Shown piece after piece: positions 13,810-21,070 of a stretch of 39,542 nt of DNA; positions within the stretch are counted from its first letter, which is position 1, and each line of letters begins with the position of its first letter. The notes under the pieces are model-generated. The model was not told the origin of the DNA, ran no database searches, and saw only the letters and a program-made list of their open reading frames with translations. Source of the stretch: a virus; IMG/VR virus record IMGVR_UViG_3300020123_000028, positions 1 through 39,542 of that record; one strand, written 5' to 3'. Position numbers and translations under genes: made by a program.

Positions 13810-14324
13810 TGCAGTAGCTCCAGTGCGTATTGGATGGCCTTTTTATGCTCAACGGCGGAGGCGGAGGCGGAGGCGGCGGCGGAGGCGGCGTAGGCGGAGG
13901 CGGAGGCGGCGGCGGCGGCGGAGGCGGAGGCGGAGGCGGAGGCGGAGGCGGAGGCGGAGGCGGAGGCGGAGGCGGAGGCGGCGGCGGAGGCGGCGGAGGC
14001 GGAGGCGGAGGCGGAGGCGGCGGAGGCGGCGTAGGCGGCGGAGGCGGAGGCGGAGGCGGAGGCGGCGGAGGCGGCGTAGGCGGAGGCGGAGGCGGCGGAG
14101 GCGGCGGCGGAGGCGTATTGCTTAGCCCGATCCGCACACGCTCGCGCCCATGCGACCCGATCAGCGCGCGAAAGCAATCGGCTCAGTAGCCATCGGCAAT
14201 CCGATCTCGATAGTGATAGTAGCCGATCCTCAGTCAGCTCGGTTGCTTCGGGTAATGCCTTCTGGAGATCTTCATCTTCCCAGCACGGCCCGAGTACCCT
14301 GATTTGCTCGTATGTGATTTTCAT
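13806..14324 (-). CDS. Ala/Ser repeat protein
   Basis: The protein has 172 residues. Residues 1-65 form a normal small domain (ITYEQIRVLGPCWEDEDLQK, then LTEDRLLSLSRSDCRWLLSR). Residues about 70-157 are almost only Ala and Ser with occasional Tyr (ASASAS, AYAAS). A short charged end follows (VEHKKAIQYALELL). The repeat would form a very long Ala-rich helix, and similar low-complexity tails occur on phage proteins with this kind of N-terminal domain. Its role is not known. ATG 14324 is fixed by an ATGA overlap. Because the DNA is a near-pure trinucleotide/hexanucleotide repeat, length variation or assembly collapse is likely. Confidence 0.65.
   Translation of the reverse strand: MKITYEQIRVLGPCWEDEDLQKALPEATELTEDRLLSLSRSDCRWLLSRLLSRADRVAWARACADRAKQYASAAASAASASAYAASAASASASASAAYAASAASASASASAASAAASASASASASASASASASASAAAAASASAYAASAAASASASAVEHKKAIQYALELLQ
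13853..14115. repeat. GGAGGC/GGC microsatellite-like tract
   Basis: About 263 bp composed almost entirely of GCGGAG and GCG units on the + strand (GCC and TCC codons on the coding strand), broken by a few gta (Tyr codons). Every frame on both strands stays open across it, giving artefactual poly-Arg, poly-Gly and poly-Pro frames. It encodes the Ala/Ser tail of the gene on the minus strand. Confidence 0.9.
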
Positions 14325-14563
14325 TGCGCCACCTCCGAGAGTGCGAGTTGTGCCCACTTCGCATCAGCGCATGGCGGGAGCTTGATCGCGATGGCCGAGG
14401 CTGTCCTGGCCGCGTGATATTCGCGGATCATCTCCGCGTGCTCGGGGCATTGTTTGGCGATGATTTCCACGAAACATTCTGGTGTCCGCGTCCGATTGTA
14501 CATGTCGCGGATAGCCTGACGCTCACGGGTCAGGCGCTGGATTTCGAGAGGATCAGTGATCAT
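14321..14563 (-). CDS. Hypothetical helical protein, 80 aa
   Basis: A mostly helical, charged sequence (LEIQRLTRERQAIRDMYNRT, ECFVEIIAKQCPEHAEMIRE). No family recognised. The start has the exact AAAACCA-ATG context just after the TGA of the upstream gene. Confidence 0.5.
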   Translation of the reverse strand: MITDPLEIQRLTRERQAIRDMYNRTRTPECFVEIIAKQCPEHAEMIREYHAARTASAIAIKLPPCADAKWAQLALSEVAQ

Positions 14564-14569
14564 TGGTTT

Positions 14570-14833
14570 TCAGCAGAAAATGCTTTTGGCGTTCTCGACG
14601 AGTTCAGCCCCGAATGTTCCGAGCTTGGCATATTTGTCTGTGATCTGCCCACCGGGCTCAACGGAAAGGCTGCCGCAATCCTTGCCGCCGTTCCGGATAT
14701 AGATACGAACCTTCCCATCCTTGGCCCACACCCGAGCCGTGTATTCTGGCCGGAACCCCTCTTGGGGAATACTGCCGTTTGCGTTGATATATCCTGCGAC
14801 GTTATTAGCGATTTCGAGCAAATTTGTTTTCAT
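14570..14833 (-). CDS. Hypothetical protein, 87 aa
   Basis: A small alpha/beta protein: an N-terminal helix (NLLEIANNVAGYINANGS), two strands (YTARVWAKDGKVRIYIRNGG) and a Gly-rich C-terminal part. The start has the exact AAAACCA-ATG context. A stable hairpin (14849-14875) lies directly upstream of the start in the mRNA. Confidence 0.5.
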   Translation of the reverse strand: MKTNLLEIANNVAGYINANGSIPQEGFRPEYTARVWAKDGKVRIYIRNGGKDCGSLSVEPGGQITDKYAKLGTFGAELVENAKSIFC

Positions 14834-14848
14834 TGGTTTTGAGGAGTT

Positions 14849-14875
14849 GGCCCGCTGAGTTTCCCCCAGCGGGCC
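14849..14875 (-). other. Intergenic hairpin without U-tract
   Basis: GGCCCGCTG (14849-14857) pairs with CAGCGGGCC (14867-14875) around a nine-base loop. In the transcribed direction it is followed by AACTCCTC, not a T run, so a rho-independent terminator is unlikely. It may protect or segment the mRNA between two early genes. Confidence 0.55.
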
Positions 14876-14887
14876 GGTTGCTGGGAA

Positions 14888-15154
14888 TCAGACGATGCGG
14901 ATGCGGAAATCTTCGCCGTCCCACCACACATCCAAGCTTCCATCGTTTTCCAGGACATAATCCAGCTCGGTCACGGCGTCGGTGTCCTCCAGCAGCTCCA
15001 CGAGCTTGTCACCATCACCCTGCATCTTGGTAATCTCAGTATGGCTAATGCTACGTTCGATCGCGGCGGCAAGGTCGGTGATCTGAGCGGGCTTGATGTA
15101 TTCGGGGAGAGCGGCTGCGGTCAGTGCTTCGGAGATTTGAGAGAGCGTTTTCAT
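14888..15154 (-). CDS. Hypothetical acidic protein, first gene of the early operon
   Basis: An 88-residue protein with a helical N-terminal half (LSQISEALTAAALPEYIKPA) and a C-terminal part with Asp/Glu and Trp (YVLENDGSLDVWWDGEDFRI). No family recognised. It is the first gene after the terminator at 15261-15300 and the palindrome-rich region, so it is probably promoter-proximal. The start context is AATCCA-ATG. Confidence 0.5.
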   Translation of the reverse strand: MKTLSQISEALTAAALPEYIKPAQITDLAAAIERSISHTEITKMQGDGDKLVELLEDTDAVTELDYVLENDGSLDVWWDGEDFRIRIV

Positions 15155-15176
15155 TGGATTTGGTTTTCGTTACGCC

Positions 15177-15199
15177 ATCACAATTACGCAATTTGTGAT
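15177..15199. promoter_or_regulatory. Dyad ATCACAA...TTGTGAT ahead of the early operon
   Basis: Seven-base arms (15177-15183 and 15193-15199) separated by nine bases lie 23 bp upstream of the first early gene. The order TCACA...TGTGA is the reverse of a CRP site, so it looks like a phage-specific operator. An early promoter is probably in this stretch, but I cannot pick -35 and -10 boxes with confidence. Confidence 0.4.
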
Positions 15200-15217
15200 G
15201 CGGCGCAAGAAGAAAAT

Positions 15218-15237
15218 GAATAATTCTGAATAATTCT
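15218..15237. promoter_or_regulatory. Tandem GAATAATTCT pair, AT-rich upstream element
   Basis: Two exact copies of the 10-mer GAATAATTCT are adjacent. Each contains the small palindrome GAAT-A-ATTC. They lie between the terminator and the dyad at 15177-15199, where a promoter for the early operon is expected. They may act as regulator sites or an UP-like element. Confidence 0.4.
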
Positions 15238-15260
15238 TTCTGCCGTGTTTTCTCGCCATG

Positions 15261-15300
15261 CCAAAAGAAAACCGCCGCACCCTCGTGGAAGGTGCGGCGG
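15261..15300 (-). terminator. Rho-independent terminator after the lysis/HNH genes
   Basis: On the transcribed minus strand CCGCCGCACC, a nine-base loop and GGTGCGGCGG are followed by TTTTCTTTTGG. The ten-pair GC-rich stem and T-rich tail make a strong intrinsic terminator. It lies 38 bp after the last late gene and separates the late operon from the early one. Confidence 0.9.
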
Positions 15301-15337
15301 ACCAATGCTCGGAACTCTCGGAGTCCCAATGACAAAA

Positions 15338-15667
15338 TCAACTTGCCGCGTACTTCGCCAGTTGTCCAGAGGGAATCTTTACCGCCGTCTCCCGGTTCTC
15401 GATGATGCCTTCAATTATCTGCTGCATAACTTTCTCGCCAGTGTCCTCGGCCTTCTTGTGGCAAGTGGCACACAGCAGAGCAACACGAAAAATCTCTATA
15501 CCCTGGATATTGCGACGCTTCTTCGCGTGGGCGAAAGATAGAGCAAAAGTCCCGCCGCATCCTTCGCATCGAGTAATCCCGGCCTCAAGGAAGCATTGCT
15601 TGAGTACCCTTCGGACTGACTCCCACTCGCGAGTTTTTCGGCCGGGTTTGAACGTAGAATATGGCAC
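15338..15667 (-). CDS. HNH endonuclease-like protein, GTG start
   Basis: This 109-residue protein has CEGC (C34, C37), a His in SFAHAKKRR (H47) and CATCHKK (C66, C69, H70), which fit a zinc-bound HNH fold with a basic DNA-contacting region. Such proteins near late genes can be homing nucleases or packaging nickases. The only start in frame is GTG 15667, preceded by an AAAAGG that could serve as a Shine-Dalgarno; this is one of the few here. It is the last gene before the terminator. Confidence 0.65.
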   Translation of the reverse strand: MPYSTFKPGRKTREWESVRRVLKQCFLEAGITRCEGCGGTFALSFAHAKKRRNIQGIEIFRVALLCATCHKKAEDTGEKVMQQIIEGIIENRETAVKIPSGQLAKYAAS

Positions 15668-15691
15668 GTAGAATACCTTTTAGATGCCGCC

Positions 15692-15723
15692 AGATACAGA
15701 CACTGTGATTCCGGATCTGTATC
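15692..15723. repeat. Inverted repeat GATACAGA...TCTGTATC
   Basis: Eight-base arms lie in the 71-bp gap between the endolysin stop and the HNH start. There is no T-run next to it, so it is not a standard terminator; it may be a regulatory site or mRNA hairpin for the HNH gene. Otherwise I see nothing in this gap. Confidence 0.4.
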
Positions 15724-15738
15724 CAGCGGGACATGATC

Positions 15739-16197
15739 TCATGCGTGTTGCAGAAGGAATTGCTTGCCGTCCACGATCGCGGGAATGCCGGGCTCGAAAC
15801 GATAAGTCACACCGGATGCCACTCCGCAACTCACGGGACTATCTGGAATACCGAGAGCACGAGCACATGCTATAGACATCTCGCCCAACTTCGCACGCGG
15901 ACCGATGTCTCCTACAACAGCAGTCACGGTGCGGCCATTGAATGTCACATGAGCCTGACACCCCAGGACGACGCCAGCAACAGCATTGCGGATCTGTGGC
16001 GGCACGACGATATAGCGATCCACGTCCGCATTCAGGGGGCGGCCCTCGAAATGGAGCGACGTATCATTCTGCGCTGTCCGGTCGCCGTGATGCGGCCCGG
16101 TGCCGTCTGAATCGATGTCTGCCTTGGCCGTGTAGCTAACACTGCCGTCATCATCAAGGATGACATCGTGAGTCTGAATATGGTCGAGAATTCTCAT
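15739..16197 (-). CDS. GH75 (chitosanase)-like endolysin candidate
   Basis: A protein of 152 residues. The core RYIVVPPQI, LGCQAHVTFNG, then TAVVGDIGPRAKLGEMSIAC and ARALGI matches the glycoside hydrolase 75 pattern known from fungal and bacterial chitosanases. D97 (VVGD) and E106 (LGE) correspond to the catalytic acid pair of that family. An upstream DSDG...TSLHFEGRPL segment also fits bacterial members. Its position among holin-like genes makes a cell-wall-degrading role likely, even though GH75 is known for chitosan. It could instead be a depolymerase. No signal peptide is seen, so export would need the holin. ATG 16197 is preferred (TGATG overlap with the upstream gene). Confidence 0.7.
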   Translation of the reverse strand: MRILDHIQTHDVILDDDGSVSYTAKADIDSDGTGPHHGDRTAQNDTSLHFEGRPLNADVDRYIVVPPQIRNAVAGVVLGCQAHVTFNGRTVTAVVGDIGPRAKLGEMSIACARALGIPDSPVSCGVASGVTYRFEPGIPAIVDGKQFLLQHA

Positions 16198-16409
16198 CAG
16201 CTCCGGGATTGGCAAGTGATGCTCGGCTGGCCCCAATACGGCCTTGGAGGCTCGATCACTGGTGCAACCTGAATTGGAGGCTGCACGATGATTTGTTGCG
16301 GCGGAATGAATACCGGGGTTTGTCCTACAATTTTCTTCAGCTCTTCAAATTGCTCTGGCGTGAACTTGAATTGCTTGCCGCAGAGAGTGAGTGTGATTTT
16401 TGATTTCAT
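16197..16409 (-). CDS. Small Pro/Ile-rich protein, 70 aa
   Basis: Residues 1-30 are a small folded unit (ITLTLCGKQFKFTPEQFEEL). Residues 31-60 are an extended Pro/Val/Ile stretch (VFIPPQQIIVQPPIQVAPVI), like the periplasm-spanning Pro-rich parts of spanins or linkers. It lies between the lysis genes, but I see neither a signal sequence nor a lipobox. Coupled on both sides. Confidence 0.5.
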   Translation of the reverse strand: MKSKITLTLCGKQFKFTPEQFEELKKIVGQTPVFIPPQQIIVQPPIQVAPVIEPPRPYWGQPSITCQSRS

Positions 16410-16516
16410 GCGATCAGATAGCGTTCGTCTGTCAGGCGGGGAACAAAAGGCGGAATGGCAACGTCATAGTCCGGCGATGAGAGCAACAGCCAGAACATGA
16501 GGATGCCGAAGTTCAC
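16406..16516 (-). CDS. Small hydrophobic protein with GTG start, 36 aa
   Basis: GTG 16516 follows the upstream TAA by two bases; an internal ATG at 16498 would give 30 residues. The N-terminus (NFGILMFWLLLSS) is a short hydrophobic segment, followed by PDYDVAIPPFVPRLTDER. The stop overlaps the next ATG. It may be a signal-anchored lysis accessory such as a small spanin component; that is speculation from position. Confidence 0.4.
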   Translation of the reverse strand: MNFGILMFWLLLSSPDYDVAIPPFVPRLTDERYLIA

Positions 16517-16518
16517 GA

Positions 16519-16959
16519 TTAGAATTTCGTGCCGACTACCGGGCCGCTCATCATACTTGCCGCAGTGTCGAGCCCTGTTGCCGCTTTCTCGATTGCCGCA
16601 GATGGATTGGCCCCGCCAGAGACTGCGGATGCAATGGATGCCGCCACCTTGGGGCCAATCGCCTTGGCCACGGCAGGCGATCCCGCGATGGTCGCGATAG
16701 TGGCCTGAATTTGAGCCGAGGAAGGCGCTGTAGCCGTCTTACTTCCCTCCATGGTCCGAAGAGCCAGCGAAGCGTCCTGTACGTCAGTAACGAGATCCTT
16801 GCTCGCCCCGGCGATGGCGCCTCCTGTGCCGCCGCTGAGATAACCGAGCCCGGCATCGATGGCAGTCTTGGTCACATCGTTAAGGGCGGTCTGCTGATTC
16901 GGGGAAAGGCCGGAACATGTGGCCAGGATTGCGACGAAAGGAATAATGATAAGCTTCAT
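16519..16959 (-). CDS. Secreted Ala-rich protein in the lysis cassette
   Basis: A protein of 146 residues. MKLIIIPFVAILATCSGLS is a signal peptide. The Cys at 15 in LATC only loosely fits a lipobox, so lipoprotein processing is possible but uncertain. The mature part is Ala/Ser/Gly-rich helix (AIGPKVAASIASAVSGGANP) with no catalytic motif. It might be a spanin-like or structural periplasmic protein. ATG 16959 is fixed by an ATGA overlap with the holin-like gene upstream. Confidence 0.55.
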   Translation of the reverse strand: MKLIIIPFVAILATCSGLSPNQQTALNDVTKTAIDAGLGYLSGGTGGAIAGASKDLVTDVQDASLALRTMEGSKTATAPSSAQIQATIATIAGSPAVAKAIGPKVAASIASAVSGGANPSAAIEKAATGLDTAASMMSGPVVGTKF

Positions 16960-17174
16960 GGTTTGTCTTGAATCTGCGTTGTGGTTGGTGAGGTATAGGC
17001 CTTGACGGCCAGGAATCCTGCGGAAAGAGATGCGCACACTGAACGCCAGCTAAGCTCCGGACTCGCGGCCAATGCACCGAGCCCCACTCCGAGAAAATAG
17101 AGCCATGCTTTCGGATCGCAAACTAGCTGTAATGCTGTCGGGGGATTTGCGACGGGTGCTGGGATGTTGCTCAC
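16956..17174 (-). CDS. Holin-like membrane protein, GTG start
   Basis: The 72-residue protein has a hydrophobic segment WLYFLGVGLGALAASP (about 25-40) and a second, weaker one, VCASLSAGFLAVKAYTS (about 46-62). With two short membrane segments, small size and a place next to the endolysin, it is a good holin candidate. The start is GTG 17174; there is no upstream ATG in frame. The family is not identified. Confidence 0.5.
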   Translation of the reverse strand: MSNIPAPVANPPTALQLVCDPKAWLYFLGVGLGALAASPELSWRSVCASLSAGFLAVKAYTSPTTTQIQDKP

Positions 17175-17206
17175 GATCCCGAGTCAATCACTCATTACGG
17201 AATACG

Positions 17207-17536
17207 TCAAGGCTTCTTGAATAACGCCACGATCAGACCAGCGATGATCGCCAGCAACAATCCAGCTATCCAGTTGAATATTCTCCCCTGTAGTTTCATG
17301 TGTCCCTCCATCTTGGCGTAATCCTTCGTGAGTTGGTTGAACTCAATGCTAAGCTTCTTCAGCGACTCCGCCTCGGAAACTATTACAGCAACCGATATCT
17401 CCAGCGTCTCAACTTTCTTCGTCAGCTTCTCAACTGCCTGCCATAACATCCGCCGGATCTGATCCCGGTCTTTCTCCATTTCTCTTGAATCGTATTCCTC
17501 TTGTTCATCGTCATCATGTCGATTGCTGGGGGACAT
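17207..17536 (-). CDS. Coiled-coil plus C-terminal membrane anchor (XhlA/holin-like)
   Basis: A protein of 109 residues. Residues 1-20 are very acidic; 20-80 form a coiled coil (WQAVEKLTKKVETLEISVAV, EAESLKKLSIEFNQ). Residues about 86-106 are a transmembrane helix (IFNWIAGLLLAIIAGLIVAL) ending in KKP. This arrangement matches XhlA/haemolysin-type phage lysis proteins, which work with a holin. It overlaps the upstream receiver gene by 23 bp. Confidence 0.6.
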   Translation of the reverse strand: MSPSNRHDDDEQEEYDSREMEKDRDQIRRMLWQAVEKLTKKVETLEISVAVIVSEAESLKKLSIEFNQLTKDYAKMEGHMKLQGRIFNWIAGLLLAIIAGLIVALFKKP

Positions 17537-18032
17537 CGATTTTGATCCTTATCTTTTCAAGTATTCCGTAGATTTCAGATGTGGCTGGTTCGTTCTTTTT
17601 CTTCAGGCTTCGAAGCATTGCCTCGATAATCCGAGCACCTTTCCATATTTCGCTGTCTTTGACGAGAATTTCCACGTCATCCCCAAGTGACATCTTTTTT
17701 AATTCCTCAATTGAATGTCCAGTGAGGATGACTACCGACGAACGATCCTGTAATTCGTGGATCTTCGCTGCTGTCTCTGCCGCCGTGGCATCAAGCAAAG
17801 CTAGATCCAGAAGTATGATGTCGGGGGCCGGAGACCGCTTTGCGATGTCCATAGCGCGCCATAGAGTGCGAACCATTGTGATCTCAGCATCAGGGAACTC
17901 TTTCCATATCGCCGCGAGCTTGTGATTGAGAATAGAGAGGAAAGTCGAATCGTCCTCGACGATCAGAATCCGTAGATTCATGTGCCGCGGTATCAGTGCA
18001 CGGCCTTCGACTTCTGGTGGTTCAAAACTCAT
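17514..18032 (-). CDS. Stand-alone response-regulator receiver domain protein
   Basis: Residues about 19-145 are a receiver (REC) domain with all canonical residues: the acidic pair in ILIVEDD (D27, D28), the phospho-acceptor in IILLDL (D76), Thr in VILTGHS (T104) and Lys in ILVKDSE (K125). About 25 further residues form a helical tail with no DNA-binding or enzyme output. In bacteria REC domains are phosphorylated by sensor kinases. No kinase is encoded here, so it would draw on a host phosphorelay. It sits between the tail-spike gene (ATGA overlap at 18029-18032) and the lysis membrane genes. A later ATG at 17981 (MNLRILIVEDD) would also give a full domain. Confidence 0.8.
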   Translation of the reverse strand: MSFEPPEVEGRALIPRHMNLRILIVEDDSTFLSILNHKLAAIWKEFPDAEITMVRTLWRAMDIAKRSPAPDIILLDLALLDATAAETAAKIHELQDRSSVVILTGHSIEELKKMSLGDDVEILVKDSEIWKGARIIEAMLRSLKKKNEPATSEIYGILEKIRIKIDVPQQST

Positions 18033-19447
18033 ATACCAAGCAGTCCTTTAAGGGCGGATGTTTTCGCTGTGATTTCCGTGGCATAAGCAGCTGTTGTTGG
18101 ATGTGCGCCCGTATAATCACCTCCTCCTGGATTTGGTCCTCCCGTGTAGTAAGTCCCATCGGTGTAGGATGTGGGGGAATTGTAAGCTGCCGTCACGGTC
18201 AAATCATAGGTTGCATCCGCACCCGCAGCATTTCCCGTTACCGCTGTATTAAATAGTCCTCTCTGCACTTCAAATGCAGCCTGAACCGTTCCGTTCGTGC
18301 TCGCCTGCTTTGGCCGACATGTAGTCACGAGGACAAGGCATCCCTGAGCGTGAAATTGCTGAACAAGTGTTGTAACTCTACCGTAAACCGTAGATGCGCT
18401 ATCTCCATTCGCAAGGTCCGCCGAAATGTCATCGATCATCACAATCCCATTTTGCATCTCGCTCAATAGATCCGGGAACGGAGCAACGCCGCTCACCATA
18501 TTGGCTATATCCCCAAGTGGTGCCGCAATGCAGGAATTGATGATTCGGTTCTGTGGGAAGTTCGGTTGCAATAAATCGAACTGCGTCTGATTGGCATCAG
18601 CCAAAAGGCCCTGCGCGAAGCTCGTCCCGATTCCCCAGATGCGCCGATTCCCGTTGTCGACATATTTCCTGTACAGATACCTCCCTATCAAGCGACGCTC
18701 GGTTGGATTTAGTGCACGATTCCATCCCGTCATCCTACCATATATGCCGGTGAAATTATTGGCATCTGAATAGATATTTCCGAACGTCATTGGACCGTTC
18801 AGAGTGATATTTCCAGCATTGGCAGCGTAGGACAGAGTTTGTCCATCAATATCGATGATGTAATTCGTTCCATCGAATACGCAAATAATTACCTGCTCTC
18901 GAAAAGATGCCATCCGGAACACGTCGGCGGTGACGCCAATGGACGATCGAAGCTCGATGCAGGCCGGACTACCCGTTGTGGTATTCAAGGCGAATTGTGC
19001 GGCGAAAATATTCGCTGCATACAAATTTCCAAAGGAAAATGTCGTCACCCCAAAAACTGCGGAGAAAGTCAGTGGCTTTATCACTAAGGCGAAAGAAAAC
19101 CCCGATGAAGAAAGACTGCTAAAGAGATTCTGTGTTGCCATGCACATGTTGGTCCCGCAATAGAGACCGGGCCATCCATTGATACCTGAGTTCCGCATTT
19201 TTGGGGCCACCGAACTTCCATATATAGGAACCGCATTAGAAACCGATGCAGTGTTGCCATATATGTCCGAAATTGAAGATACCGCTGAACCCTCCGTAGC
19301 GTTCAGCGTCTCAGGCATAAAATCAAGAAACGGTGCCGATTGAATAATCGGATCATTCTGGGAAACCTTCACTCCAGCAATTGATGGCGCGTTTGCGAAC
19401 GTCTGAGCCCCCACAAAGTTAGTATCGCCTTGTCTAATTGGAATCAT
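18029..19447 (-). CDS. Tail spike/fibre-like protein with ConA-like and SGNH-esterase-like domains
   Basis: This protein has 472 residues. The first ~260 resemble a LamG/concanavalin-type beta-sandwich used for binding (PMTFGNIYSDANNFTGIYGR, then TGWNRALNPTERRLIGRYLY, a common end of such domains in phage proteins). The remainder looks like an SGNH hydrolase: IWGIGTSFAQG supplies the block-I Ser and DYTGAHPTTAAY the block-V Asp/His. Such esterases deacetylate surface polysaccharides and are found on phage tail spikes. It is the last structural gene before the lysis cassette, a usual place for receptor-binding proteins. The GDS motif is atypical (GTS), so activity is likely but not certain. 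Confidence 0.65.
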   Translation of the reverse strand: MIPIRQGDTNFVGAQTFANAPSIAGVKVSQNDPIIQSAPFLDFMPETLNATEGSAVSSISDIYGNTASVSNAVPIYGSSVAPKMRNSGINGWPGLYCGTNMCMATQNLFSSLSSSGFSFALVIKPLTFSAVFGVTTFSFGNLYAANIFAAQFALNTTTGSPACIELRSSIGVTADVFRMASFREQVIICVFDGTNYIIDIDGQTLSYAANAGNITLNGPMTFGNIYSDANNFTGIYGRMTGWNRALNPTERRLIGRYLYRKYVDNGNRRIWGIGTSFAQGLLADANQTQFDLLQPNFPQNRIINSCIAAPLGDIANMVSGVAPFPDLLSEMQNGIVMIDDISADLANGDSASTVYGRVTTLVQQFHAQGCLVLVTTCRPKQASTNGTVQAAFEVQRGLFNTAVTGNAAGADATYDLTVTAAYNSPTSYTDGTYYTGGPNPGGGDYTGAHPTTAAYATEITAKTSALKGLLGI

Positions 19448-19450
19448 AAA

Positions 19451-21028
19451 TCAAATGCGTGCATCGAGCATTGCGATGTAAGTGGAGGTGTCAGTGGAGG
19501 GATTAAAGCGGATCGTGACACCCGAGGATGTCAGCGTCGTTAGATCGGCCTCCCCTCGAATGAAGCTGCCGCCGGAACCGATCGCTATATCCACGGAAAC
19601 ATAGGAAGGAGCGGTGGAAAATGGCGCTGGGAAAGTAACCGCCAGATGATCGATTCCATTCGAAAGTGCAATAGCCATATACTGCATGATCGGCGGGATC
19701 TCCGTCGATCCGACAGTGCCAGTAGGCTCAAGATTCGGACGAAGGATGGCATCATTCCGCCATGCTATCGTTGTCGGCACCAAAGAGATCACCTCTCGAA
19801 TCTGAAGCTTGATCCCGACATCATCATCGGCCCCGGAAAGGATCTGCTCAACGCCAGCGGAATTGATGTTTAACGTGCCGGTCACAGCCGCAGGAACTGC
19901 CAGCGTGTTCACCGATGTCATCTGCGCGATCGCGTAGCCACCTAGAGTGCCCTGGAAAGTGACCTGAAAGGCTCCCTGCGCCGTCTTGACGACCGAGAAG
20001 GCACTTGTAGATGCCTGAGACGATCCATGGGCGCCAAGGGCATTCAGTAGATCCGTATTGGAACAATTGAACTGCACCTGCGGAATCTGCCGTGTGAGCG
20101 ATACCGTTCCGCCAGTGCCAGCCGTGCCCAGGTTCACCTCAGTCGTAAACGTCGATACACTCGGGACACTAGCTACGGTATGCGTGCCGTTCAGAGCGGA
20201 TTGCGTGTTCCCAGAAATGACGACAGAATCACCGACGCGTAAATTGTGGTTCCCGAACGTGGTCACGACCGATGGCGATGCCAATGACGCCGTGTTGATT
20301 CCATTGCCCGTCGGAAGCGTTGCGGTCAGCCATACCCCTCCAGAATAAGAGTCAGCATTCCAGACGACCGTCTGCACTCCATTTACTCCGCTGCCGCCTG
20401 CGGCCACAATCGTGATTGTCACCAATGCCGCAGGAAGGCCATTCCCTGAAGCCACAGCGAATACCGCCGGCGGCTGCAAGAGCTGAAGAAGAAAAACCTC
20501 ATCAAGATCTGTCGATCCGCCTTGCAAATGAACAACTTCGAGAACTGAGTTTGGCGGGGATATCGCCGAAGGATTTCCGACCAAGGCATTAGCCAATGCG
20601 CCAGTTATTCCGCGGTCGACAGTCCAAGGTCCGCCATCGGGACCGGACACCAACGCATTGCCCCACTGATTATTCAGATCCCGGTTGATGATAATCTGAA
20701 GATTCGCAGCCGATATATTGTAGGCGATCGCTGCTGTTGTCTGCGATCCTGGCGTCGGATCTGTGAGTGTGAATGTGCCCGAAAAAACTGGCTGATTGAG
20801 CTTGCCCGCCGAAATGTGAATCGTTGTCGCACTCGGATCAACATAAATGAACGGGACCGTGTTCTGTGTCGTCGTGTCAGGATTTGGAGCGAGTAAGTGA
20901 ACCTGAAAGGGCTCCGCTGTGTTTCCCTGACTGAAGATTTGCACGTCTGCCGGCTGCGCATTCGTAAATGATTGCACCATTGCCGCCGCAGTATCATTGG
21001 CCTGGGTGTTGACGTAGAAAATCTTCAT
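19451..21028 (-). CDS. Tail fibre or baseplate-like beta-rich protein, 525 aa
   Basis: This long, Ser/Thr/Gly/Asn-rich beta protein has Ig-like repeats: an N-terminal domain (PFQVHLLAPNPDTTTQNTVP), a central SHP/Ig-like stretch (LRVGDSVVISGNTQSALNGT, a motif widespread in phage tail and tip proteins) and a C-terminal assembly-like domain (ATTIAWRNDAILRP). No enzymatic motif. It is placed with the tail-tip genes between the tape measure and the receptor-binding protein. Exact role unassigned. Confidence 0.6.
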   Translation of the reverse strand: MKIFYVNTQANDTAAAMVQSFTNAQPADVQIFSQGNTAEPFQVHLLAPNPDTTTQNTVPFIYVDPSATTIHISAGKLNQPVFSGTFTLTDPTPGSQTTAAIAYNISAANLQIIINRDLNNQWGNALVSGPDGGPWTVDRGITGALANALVGNPSAISPPNSVLEVVHLQGGSTDLDEVFLLQLLQPPAVFAVASGNGLPAALVTITIVAAGGSGVNGVQTVVWNADSYSGGVWLTATLPTGNGINTASLASPSVVTTFGNHNLRVGDSVVISGNTQSALNGTHTVASVPSVSTFTTEVNLGTAGTGGTVSLTRQIPQVQFNCSNTDLLNALGAHGSSQASTSAFSVVKTAQGAFQVTFQGTLGGYAIAQMTSVNTLAVPAAVTGTLNINSAGVEQILSGADDDVGIKLQIREVISLVPTTIAWRNDAILRPNLEPTGTVGSTEIPPIMQYMAIALSNGIDHLAVTFPAPFSTAPSYVSVDIAIGSGGSFIRGEADLTTLTSSGVTIRFNPSTDTSTYIAMLDARI

Positions 21029-21070
21029 CGGTCGGGAATCTAAGTGGAGGGGCTGACTTACATCAAGTTT

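Noticed and set aside
13562-14189. Long poly-Pro, poly-Gly and poly-Arg reading frames on both strands across the repeat
   Set aside because: They arise because a GC-rich trinucleotide repeat has no stop codons in any frame. Only the minus-strand Ala/Ser frame has a coupled start, a real N-terminal domain and a stop overlapping its neighbour.
14849-14875. Rho-independent terminator at the 14849 hairpin
   Set aside because: No T-run follows in the transcribed direction, and the operon continues directly with the next gene.
15177-15199. CRP-binding site
   Set aside because: The half-sites are in the order TCACA...TGTGA, the reverse of the CRP consensus, so it was kept only as an unspecific dyad.
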